Of a DNA stretch of 10,630 bases, positions 1-4,619 are shown piece after piece. Position numbers and translations under genes: made by a program. This DNA comes from an archaeon (GTDB lineage Archaea > Iainarchaeota > Iainarchaeia > Iainarchaeales > Iainarchaeaceae): positions 1-10,630 of the forward strand of contig JANLHD010000014.1 of the NCBI GenBank assembly GCA_024653865.1, read 5' to 3'. Each line of letters begins with the position of its first letter. Position 1 is the stretch's first letter. The notes beneath the pieces are model-generated. The model saw nothing but the letters and a program-made list of their open reading frames with translations, had not been told where the DNA came from and did no database searches.

Positions 1-89
1 CAAAGGATCGGGTCATAGAGATCCCCTATTCCGCAGTCACGGCAGTCAGCGACGTTTTCATTGTCGATGAGCGCGAAATCGCCGGCTGA
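1..89 (+). CDS. PRC-barrel-like protein, C-terminal end only
   Basis: The frame starting at base 3 is open to a TGA at 87-89 and encodes a 28-residue tail containing VIEIPYSAVTAVSDVFIVDE. That pattern (a hydrophobic strand, then IPYS.V.AV.D and a final hydrophobic strand) is what closes many archaeal PRC-barrel proteins, small beta-barrels found alone or fused in RNA-processing and cell-division proteins. The N-terminus lies outside the window, so length, start and partner domains are unknown. It ends only 7 bases before the stop of the convergent NFACT gene, with no separate terminator between them. The assignment rests on a short tail, so it is tentative. Confidence 0.5.
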   Translation, partial: KDRVIEIPYSAVTAVSDVFIVDEREIAG

Positions 90-96
90 ATTGGAT

Positions 97-1218
97 TCAT
101 AATTCTGCCGTAAACTTTTTCTTCGCAAGATCTATGCTTACAAGTAGCCTTGCGGCTCTATTGCCCTTGGAAGCAGCAGAATGAATCTTATACATAATTT
201 CTTTTTCTTTTGCCCCTGCCTTAACCCCCAAAAAAATCGCATTTTTGAGTTCTTCGAGTTCAGCGTAATGTTCGTAAATGAGCTCCGCTTTTTTTTGCGC
301 TTCTTGTGATTGCTTTTCGAATTTATTTCTCGCCTCACCCTGGGCCTTTGCGTGGAACTCGAGTTTTGAGACCTCTTTTTCCGCAACGCCCTTTTCCTGC
401 GCAACCTCGGAGCGCGAGAGCTGAGCGGATACGGTTTCGTCCGCGTAGAAGTTAAGTGATTTTATCGGAACGGGTTTTTCGGCGAGGTGGGTGAGGGCGA
501 AGGGATAGGCAAATTTTTCGTACTTAACCGGAGACGCCGGTTTTTTTAGCGAGTACAAATCGCGCGCGGATTGCGCAATTTTTTTTGCATCCGACGCAGA
601 AATTTTTTCCGCGGGGACACTTTTTTCGATTCTAAGAAAGTGGAACGTTTCCTCGGCGGCGAGCGGCGAGATGTCTGCGTAGGAAATGAGCGCGCGGATT
701 GCGTTTTGATTGGATTTTGAAAAAAATTCCGCGAGGCCTTTTTCATCGAGCGATTTTGGGTCAACGCCGCGTGGTTTTGGGTAAACATATGCAATGCCTT
801 TTTTCACTTCGCGGTCCGCCCACTTTTCGTTTCTTTGGCACGAGAGGATTTTTCCCTGTGAATCAAGCAGGATTTTGTTTCCCTCGCCCATAAGTTCTAG
901 CACAATCGAGTGCTCTAAAAATTTTAGTGTAACCACCCTGTCGGCATGGTTTTGTTCTATGGAAACAAGGCGCTTGTTGTAGAGCTCTTTTTTGGCGGCG
1001 ACCGCGAAATTGGTTTTGCCGTGCCTAGCCTGCAGCGAAAAAGATGTGAGGAATATATCATTTGGCGCGAGGATCAAATCCTTTGAGCCCTGCTTTGAGT
1101 GCAGTTTTATCTTCAAGTACCCGTTCTTGAGTTCCGCGACCTTGTTCACATAGGAGCCGTCAAGCACGGGCTTTAGCTCTTCGAGCAAATAAGCAAGGGT
1201 TAGGTTGTCGAATGGCAT
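97..1218 (-). CDS. NFACT (RqcH/Tae2-like) protein lacking NFACT-R
   Basis: This 373-residue protein belongs to the NFACT family (RqcH in bacteria, Tae2/NEMF in eukaryotes), which binds split 60S/50S ribosomal subunits and directs C-terminal tailing of stalled peptides. Visible parts: an NFACT-N domain (about 1-180) with the DR pair in ADRVVTLKF (D93, R94), the equivalent of residues needed for tRNA binding in RqcH; the family motif ELMGEGNKILLD at 108-119; GIAYVYPKP at 141-149; a helical helix-hairpin-helix-like part at about 170-245; and a charged coiled coil at about 268-335 containing AELIYEHYAELEEL. The protein ends at about where NFACT-R should begin, whereas full family members usually exceed 550 residues. 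None of the three minus-strand frames beyond the stop resembles NFACT-R. The ATG at 1218 fits the start of the family (MPFDNLTLAYLL) and a TATA-like box 24 bases upstream. The family call is secure; whether it is functional without NFACT-R is unknown. Confidence 0.88.
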   Translation of the reverse strand: MPFDNLTLAYLLEELKPVLDGSYVNKVAELKNGYLKIKLHSKQGSKDLILAPNDIFLTSFSLQARHGKTNFAVAAKKELYNKRLVSIEQNHADRVVTLKFLEHSIVLELMGEGNKILLDSQGKILSCQRNEKWADREVKKGIAYVYPKPRGVDPKSLDEKGLAEFFSKSNQNAIRALISYADISPLAAEETFHFLRIEKSVPAEKISASDAKKIAQSARDLYSLKKPASPVKYEKFAYPFALTHLAEKPVPIKSLNFYADETVSAQLSRSEVAQEKGVAEKEVSKLEFHAKAQGEARNKFEKQSQEAQKKAELIYEHYAELEELKNAIFLGVKAGAKEKEIMYKIHSAASKGNRAARLLVSIDLAKKKFTAEL

Positions 1219-1242
1219 AGTGAATAGGGAGTGGAATAAAGG

Positions 1243-1250
1243 TTTAAATA
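1243..1250. promoter_or_regulatory. Shared TATA box of a divergent gene pair
   Basis: TTTAAATA lies in the 56-base gap between the NFACT start (1218, minus) and the pilin-like start (1275, plus). Exactly 24 bases separate it from each start codon, the spacing expected for a leaderless archaeal transcript. Its core TTTAAA is self-complementary, so it reads as a TATA element on both strands. No second good TATA element at the right distance is visible for either gene. Confidence 0.65.
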
Positions 1251-1274
1251 GTTTGATTTCCTAGAATCTTTCGC

Positions 1275-1430
1275 ATGAGAAACGGCCAGGGCGCACTAGA
1301 ATACCTCTTAATACTCGGGGCGGCGGTGCTCATAATTGCGATAGCAATAGTGGTGGTGCTGAATCTTAGCGGCGATGGGCTTAGCCAGATTGGCGATATT
1401 TTCAACGGAAGCATATTCGGAAATGGTTAA
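1275..1430 (+). CDS. Class III signal peptide (pilin-like) protein, 51 aa
   Basis: A 51-residue protein starting MRNGQGALEYLLILGAAV. The NGQGALEYLLILG motif is the hallmark of archaeal class III signal peptides, found on type IV pilin-like subunits. A prepilin peptidase of the EppA/FlaK type would be expected to cut between G4 and Q5, leaving a hydrophobic helix (about 7-29) that packs into the pilus core and carries the conserved glutamate E9. The mature part after the helix is only about 20 residues (LNLSGDGLSQIGDIFNGSIFGNG less the helix end), so this would be a minimal pilin or a membrane-embedded minor subunit. The start ATG is 24 bases after TTTAAATA and there is no ribosome binding site, suggesting a leaderless message. 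No other pilus gene is nearby. The family is clear from the motif; the assembled structure is unknown. Confidence 0.85.
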   Translation: MRNGQGALEYLLILGAAVLIIAIAIVVVLNLSGDGLSQIGDIFNGSIFGNG

Positions 1431-1469
1431 GCCAGTTCCACAAAGCGGGTTTTTTTCGCCATTAGGTGC

Positions 1470-1478
1470 TTTTTTATC
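1470..1478 (+). promoter_or_regulatory. TATA-like box of coaBC
   Basis: TTTTTTATC ends 23 bases before the ATG at 1502. It supports that ATG as the start and argues against the in-frame GTG at 1466, which would lie upstream of the box. Confidence 0.45.
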
Positions 1479-1501
1479 GTTTTCCTGGGGCAAATTCTTG
1501 C

Positions 1502-2668
1502 ATGGCTTTTGTTGTGCTTGGAATAACCGGAAGCATTGCCGCGGTGCGCGCTTTTGATTTGTGCAGGGAACTAAGAAAACAAGGGCACATTGTGCAGGTC
1601 GTGCAAAGCGCGGCATCCTCGCACATTATTACGCAAGGCGCTATGCAGTGGGCTTCTGGAAGGCCCGTGATTAGCCATTTGAGCGGGGATATTGAGCACA
1701 TCAAATTCTTCGGCGCAAAGGGAAAAGCGGACATTTTAATTATTGCGCCGGCAACCGCGAACACGATTTCAAAAATAGCAATGGGGATCGATGACACTCC
1801 CGTGACAACTTTTGCAACTACCGCGATTGGCTCGAAAAAGCCCGTGCTTTTGGCGCCCGCGATGCACCAACCCATGTACGAGCACCCAATTGTTCTGGAA
1901 AATTTGGAAAAGCTCTCCAAGAGGGGAGTTAGGGTAATAGCACCGCTTGAGGAGGACGACAAGGCGAAGATGCACAGCATTTACGGCATCATAATGGAAA
2001 TGGAGCGCGCGCTAAATCCGGGGAAGTGGCAGGGAAAAAAAGTTCTTGTCGCATCCGGCGCGTTTTACGAAAAAATTGACGATGCAAGGGTCATAACGAA
2101 CATGAGCTCCGGAAAAATGGGCGCCGAACTTGCAAAGGCGCTGCACCAAGCCGGCGCGCAGGTGAGTGTAATCGGCAACAATTTTGAGGGAACATACGCA
2201 AAATTCTCCGAGGCAAGAGATGCGAAGGCGCTTGAGAAAAAGGTGCTCGAAGAACTCGGGAACGAGTATGACTGGTTTTTTTGCCCCGCGGCGATTCCCG
2301 ATTTTGAGCCGCAAAAATACAAAGGCAAGCTTTCCTCGGAAAAGGAAATTGTGGTCACGCTAAAGCCCAAAAAAAAGCTTTTGGAAATCGTGCGCGAAAA
2401 ATTCCCAAAAATTGGAATCGTCGCATTTAAGGCACAGTGGGGAAAAACAAATGCCCAACTCGCGAAAACAGGAAAGGAATTTTTGAAAAAACGCAAGGTG
2501 AACGCGGTTGTTTGCGTGAACCTTGAGAAGCACGCGTTCGGCGCCGATCGGGCGGAAATGGTTTATGTGGACGCAAAAAAAACCAAAATTTTGAAGGGCA
2601 CCAAAAAGGAAATTGCGGAAAAGATTGCGCGAGAAACCTTAGGCTTCAATGCTAAAAAAAAGCGTTGA
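1502..2668 (+). CDS. coaBC: Bifunctional phosphopantothenoylcysteine decarboxylase/synthetase
   Basis: A 388-residue fused enzyme (Dfp) performing two steps of coenzyme A synthesis: CoaB joins cysteine to 4'-phosphopantothenate and CoaC decarboxylates the product to 4'-phosphopantetheine using FMN. The CoaC half (about 1-160) begins with the flavoprotein motif LGITGSIAA, has the catalytic-type histidine in EHIKFF (H66), the segment IIAPATANTISKIAMG, and APAMHQPMYEHP at 118-129, a form of the PxMNxxMW motif with His in place of Asn. The CoaB half (about 166-388) shows VLVASGAFYEKIDDARVITN and MSSGKMG, with N190 at the position needed for the acyl-cytidylate step, and a KPKKKLLEIV motif. Length matches the usual 390-400. 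The substrate-flap cysteine region of bacterial CoaC is replaced by a KAK-type segment (EEDDKAKMHS), which I believe is common in archaeal members. The ATG at 1502 places the flavoprotein motif at the N-terminus, as usual. Confidence 0.95.
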   Translation: MAFVVLGITGSIAAVRAFDLCRELRKQGHIVQVVQSAASSHIITQGAMQWASGRPVISHLSGDIEHIKFFGAKGKADILIIAPATANTISKIAMGIDDTPVTTFATTAIGSKKPVLLAPAMHQPMYEHPIVLENLEKLSKRGVRVIAPLEEDDKAKMHSIYGIIMEMERALNPGKWQGKKVLVASGAFYEKIDDARVITNMSSGKMGAELAKALHQAGAQVSVIGNNFEGTYAKFSEARDAKALEKKVLEELGNEYDWFFCPAAIPDFEPQKYKGKLSSEKEIVVTLKPKKKLLEIVREKFPKIGIVAFKAQWGKTNAQLAKTGKEFLKKRKVNAVVCVNLEKHAFGADRAEMVYVDAKKTKILKGTKKEIAEKIARETLGFNAKKKR

Positions 2669-2705
2669 TTTAAGGCACAAACCTAAAATTCGAAAAAAAG
2701 CAAAG

Positions 2706-2713
2706 AAATATTT
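2706..2713 (+). promoter_or_regulatory. TATA-like box upstream of the 2737 gene
   Basis: AAATATTT ends 23 bases before the ATG at 2737, inside the 68-base gap after coaBC. No Shine-Dalgarno sequence precedes the start, so a leaderless message is likely. Confidence 0.45.
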
Positions 2714-2736
2714 GGTTCGAGAACAAGATTAATTTT

Positions 2737-3237
2737 ATGAGGGCTTTTCTGAGAAAAGTGAAAAGAAACCTGGGCCTTGAGAGGGGAAGCATTGGCTTTG
2801 GAAAGAGAGGGATAGAAACACGCTGGCTTTACGGAATGCGCCCAGCTCGATACACAGGCCAGGCACTTGAGCGACCAAGGGATGCGAGGCTTTACTGGAA
2901 AATCAATGCCGCGAATTTTATGAATGCCACAATAGACCACGGGAATTATCAGTCATTTCGCCACATGCGTGAAGACATTTTTGCCCTCATGCACAAGAGC
3001 ATTAAAGTGGCGCAAGAAAAAGGGGCACAAGGAATAGAATTCATGGATGTTGAATTGGGGCCTATGCATGTGCAAAAGGAATTTCCCCAAATTACCCTTG
3101 AGGGGGAACTTAGGAAAATGCAAACTCCGCAAAATATTATTGCGGGTTTGGGGCACACGGACGAATTAGTGCATTACGAATCCGTGACCCCCCACAGGCC
3201 GGCGTACAGATATAAGCTGCTTTCGAGGCATTTTTGA
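2737..3237 (+). CDS. Unrecognised basic protein, 166 aa
   Basis: I do not recognise this 166-residue protein. The first 50 residues are strongly basic and glycine-rich (RAFLRKVKRNLGLERGSIGF, then GKRGIETRWLYGMRPARYTG), which would suit RNA or ribosome contact. The rest looks like a compact mixed alpha/beta domain: an aromatic/asparagine stretch (YWKINAANFMNATIDHGNY, 53-71), an amphipathic helix (about 75-97), EFMDVELGPM (101-110), and a tail rich in His, Tyr and Arg (HYESVTPHRPAYRYKLLSRHF). There is no signal peptide or membrane segment, so it is probably cytoplasmic. The distinctive conserved-looking residues and ordinary codon use argue for a real gene. It has its own TATA-like box and is followed by another very basic unknown gene at 3330. 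A nucleic-acid role is inference from charge alone. Confidence 0.75.
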   Translation: MRAFLRKVKRNLGLERGSIGFGKRGIETRWLYGMRPARYTGQALERPRDARLYWKINAANFMNATIDHGNYQSFRHMREDIFALMHKSIKVAQEKGAQGIEFMDVELGPMHVQKEFPQITLEGELRKMQTPQNIIAGLGHTDELVHYESVTPHRPAYRYKLLSRHF

Positions 3238-3300
3238 AAAATCGCCACATGCGCCATTAAGGCAATCAGTTGATTTCAATGCCCAATCCAATTGTGAACA

Positions 3301-3308
3301 ATTAAATT
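3301..3308 (+). promoter_or_regulatory. TATA-like box of the 3330 gene, overlapped by an inverted repeat
   Basis: ATTAAATT at 3301-3308 ends 21 bases before the ATG at 3330. Its left edge is part of an inverted repeat at 3290-3303 with perfect 6-base arms AATTGT and ACAATT separated by GA. A regulator binding the repeat would sit over the position where TBP/TFB bind. The arms are AT-rich and short, so chance is possible. Confidence 0.35.
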
Positions 3309-3329
3309 CTTAGCCGTCGTAATTTTTTC

Positions 3330-3680
3330 ATGCGAAGAAAAGAGAGGCGAATAACAAACCCGGCTCATGTCGGAATGGTGCGCTCCTCAAAGCGCGGGCA
3401 AAAGGTTGCGGGTGGCGAAATAAAATATTTTGAATACCATGACTTTGGAAGGAGAAAGGTGAATGAAGAAATTGACCCCCCTAAAGGAATGAAGGAAAGA
3501 AGAGTCGGGCCCGCGAGAGTTATTGTCGAGCAAAAAAACCCGAGGCTCGGACCAAACACGCCGCCCGAAGGCAGGGGAATTAGGCACTCGGTTGTAATCA
3601 CGGATAGGCGCATGCAAACATTGAGAAAAGAAAATATCCCATTCACGCGCAAGCCAAGGCCAAAAAAAAGGCGCAAATAA
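3330..3680 (+). CDS. Unrecognised highly basic protein, 116 aa
   Basis: I do not recognise this 116-residue protein. About 29% of its residues are Lys or Arg, with clusters at both ends (MRRKERRITNP at the start, KPRPKKRRK at the end). The middle contains KYFEYHDFGRRKVNEEIDPP (53-57 region onward), VGPARVIVEQKNPRLGPNTPPEGRG and RHSVVITDRRMQTL-like segments, with many Pro and Gly residues, so an extended or partly disordered nucleic-acid-binding protein is plausible. There is no membrane segment or signal. It lies after another basic unknown gene (2737) and just before the SWIB-like gene (3811), but each seems to have its own promoter. A ribosome- or chromatin-associated role is a guess from charge and composition. 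Confidence 0.7.
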   Translation: MRRKERRITNPAHVGMVRSSKRGQKVAGGEIKYFEYHDFGRRKVNEEIDPPKGMKERRVGPARVIVEQKNPRLGPNTPPEGRGIRHSVVITDRRMQTLRKENIPFTRKPRPKKRRK

Positions 3681-3686
3681 CTGCGA

Positions 3687-3711
3687 TTTTTTATTTCGAA
3701 CCGATTTTTTT
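3687..3711 (+). terminator. Double T-tract after the 3330 gene
   Basis: Two oligo-T runs, T6 at 3687-3692 and T7 at 3705-3711, follow the stop codon of the basic protein gene within 30 bases. Archaeal RNA polymerase terminates at such tracts without needing a hairpin, so this is a likely terminator separating it from the next transcription unit. Confidence 0.5.
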
Positions 3712-3729
3712 CCCCTGTTTCCATTGGGG

Positions 3730-3743
3730 TTCCCTTAAGGGAA
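3730..3743. promoter_or_regulatory. Perfect 14-base palindrome beside a TATA box (candidate operator)
   Basis: TTCCCTTAAGGGAA is a perfect 14-base palindrome directly upstream of the GGATTTAAATTC promoter element of the small SWIB-like gene. Its position, abutting the expected BRE/TATA site, suits an archaeal repressor or activator site. It is not followed by a T-run, so it does not look like a terminator. Confidence 0.4.
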
Positions 3744-3745
3744 GG

Positions 3746-3754
3746 ATTTAAATT
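3746..3754 (+). promoter_or_regulatory. TATA box of the SWIB-like small gene
   Basis: ATTTAAATT lies 56 bases before the ATG at 3811, much farther than the 20-25 bases seen at the other genes here. With initiation about 25 bases downstream, the message would carry a leader of roughly 30 bases, consistent with the Shine-Dalgarno site in that leader. Confidence 0.55.
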
Positions 3755-3795
3755 CTAAAACATGCTCCTACTTTTAACAAAATACAATTATTTGT

Positions 3796-3802
3796 GAGGT
3801 GA
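3796..3802 (+). promoter_or_regulatory. Strong Shine-Dalgarno site
   Basis: GAGGTGA ends 8 bases before the ATG at 3811 and is complementary to the archaeal 16S rRNA 3' end (ATCACCTC). It fixes the start of the 51-residue gene. None of the other starts in the window shows a comparable site. Confidence 0.8.
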
Positions 3803-3810
3803 AAAAATTT

Positions 3811-3966
3811 ATGGCAGCTAAACCAGCATTCGGAGGATACACGATCAACTTCGCAGGCCAGAGCACTACGCTCGAACAAGTGTTCGGGAGCAAGCCAATT
3901 CCGCCAAGCGAAATGACCAAGAAACTCTGGGCACACGTTAAGGCAAAGAAATTGTCAAGCAAGTAA
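3811..3966 (+). CDS. Small SWIB/MDM2-like (half-domain) protein, 51 aa
   Basis: A 51-residue protein with a strong ribosome binding site and its own TATA box. After an N-terminal segment (MAAKPAFGGYTINFAGQS) it contains LEQVFGSKPIPPSEMTKK followed by LWAHVKAKKLSSK. This resembles SWIB-domain sequence: the first SWIB half has the pattern VVG.KP.PR.EV.KKLW.YIK..KL, and the second half has L..VFG.....EMTK.L..H. The full SWIB fold is about 75-80 residues, so this protein covers only one half. SWIB proteins occur in eukaryotic chromatin remodelling complexes and, as small proteins, in Chlamydiae and some other lineages. A dimer rebuilding the pseudo-symmetric fold is an inference. The leader and strong ribosome binding site suggest high expression, as for a chromatin or abundant structural protein. 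Its existence as a gene is very likely; the family assignment is moderate. Confidence 0.75.
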   Translation: MAAKPAFGGYTINFAGQSTTLEQVFGSKPIPPSEMTKKLWAHVKAKKLSSK

Positions 3967-3993
3967 TACTTGCTTGGCAACCAACCCTTTTTT
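3956..3993 (+). terminator. Palindrome across the stop codon, then a T6 tract
   Basis: Perfect 10-base arms CAAGCAAGTA (3956-3965) and TACTTGCTTG (3967-3976) are separated by one base; the TAA stop (3964-3966) sits at the centre. T6 follows at 3988-3993. Folded RNA would form a stable hairpin (with a few central bases opened) at the 3' end of the small SWIB-like message, acting as terminator or stabiliser. Confidence 0.55.
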
Positions 3994-4021
3994 GAAAACT
4001 TTAAAACAGGCTTGATTTGAA

Positions 4022-4555
4022 ATGAATAAGTTACAAAAGTTCATGCTCGTGGGAAGCCTGGTTGCGCTTGTGGTGGAGTTCCACTTCAAGTTCCTTGCAA
4101 CCTTCGAGCCGGGCGCATTCATCTTCACCTTGTTCTTTTATCCGATTTACCTTTTCTTCGTCTACTTTGCGAATGAGTGGGTGAACAAAAACATTCCAGG
4201 AAAAAAAGGCGACATTATTTACTATATAGTATTCGGCATAGTGGGCCTTGGCTTTGAGTGGTTTATGAACAATAACTCGCCATGGGCAAACCCGCAGGCA
4301 AACCAGCTTGGAATGTTCGTGTACTGGGTCGCGCTAACATTCATCCCGAGAATATTCCTGAACGAGAAGGCGGAATTGGCGCCGGTGAAGGCGGGAATAA
4401 AAAAATACCTAATTGTTTACGGAATCGTGAACATACTAGTCGGAGTTTTGCTCCCGCAGCCATTCAACTTCTTCTTCATCGTATACATAATGATGTTTGC
4501 GTACATCGGCCTGAACTATTTTTATTGGAAGTACCTAAAAATCGTCTACGGCTAG
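4022..4555 (+). CDS. Unrecognised polytopic membrane protein, 177 aa
   Basis: I do not recognise the family. The sequence shows about six hydrophobic membrane segments: roughly 7-24, 31-51, 64-81, 96-112, 128-145 and 149-168. Short polar links carry positive charges (NKNIPGKKGD at 56-64, KAGIKK at 123-128, KYLK near the end). Candidate functional residues within or near membranes are E19 and H21 after the first helix, E79-W80 (GFEWFMNNNSPWANP, 77-91) and R110. Such small all-helical proteins with buried acidic and aromatic residues include lipid- or isoprenoid-modifying enzymes, but nothing here settles that. A TTTAAAA element at 4000-4006 is a little too close (15 bases) to the ATG at 4022; the internal ATG at 4043 (M8) is an alternative start that would shorten the protein by 7 residues. 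A T8 run at 4569-4576 follows. Confidence 0.8.
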   Translation: MNKLQKFMLVGSLVALVVEFHFKFLATFEPGAFIFTLFFYPIYLFFVYFANEWVNKNIPGKKGDIIYYIVFGIVGLGFEWFMNNNSPWANPQANQLGMFVYWVALTFIPRIFLNEKAELAPVKAGIKKYLIVYGIVNILVGVLLPQPFNFFFIVYIMMFAYIGLNYFYWKYLKIVYG

Positions 4556-4568
4556 TTGGATTCAAAAC

Positions 4569-4576
4569 TTTTTTTT
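4569..4576 (+). terminator. T8 tract after the membrane protein gene
   Basis: A run of eight T starts 13 bases after the stop codon of the 177-residue membrane protein and precedes the promoter of the protease gene. It fits a T-tract archaeal terminator; no hairpin is evident. Confidence 0.45.
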
Positions 4577-4588
4577 GGCACCGATGAG

Positions 4589-4611
4589 TTTTTATAGTAC
4601 GAATTAGTACT
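4589..4611 (+). promoter_or_regulatory. TATA box with an adjoining inverted repeat, protease gene
   Basis: TTTTTATAG (4589-4597) ends 22 bases before the ATG at 4620, the leaderless spacing used across the window. Overlapping its end, AGTAC (4596-4600) and GTACT (4607-4611) form an inverted repeat with a 6-base AT-rich spacer. That position, between TATA box and transcription start, is typical of an archaeal repressor site. Confidence 0.45.
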
Positions 4612-4619
4612 CTATCCAA

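Noticed and set aside
1308..1616. Open frame on the minus strand opposite the pilin-like gene and the coaBC start
   Set aside because: It covers the class III signal peptide gene and the start of coaBC, both recognised by motif; its own translation has no recognisable pattern and no promoter.
1474..1980. A 168-residue minus-strand open frame with hydrophobic stretches
   Set aside because: It is antisense to the motif-rich CoaC domain and its hydrophobic character follows from the complement of that coding sequence.
2574..2660. A8 runs in coaBC as possible programmed frameshift sites
   Set aside because: Lysine-rich A-runs occur throughout the coding sequence here, and the reading frame continues correctly through both to a normal-length CoaBC end.
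3712..3729. CCCC...GGGG pairing before the SWIB-like promoter as a terminator hairpin
   Set aside because: The stem is only four bases with a ten-base loop, and the T-runs lie before it; the T-tracts alone explain termination.
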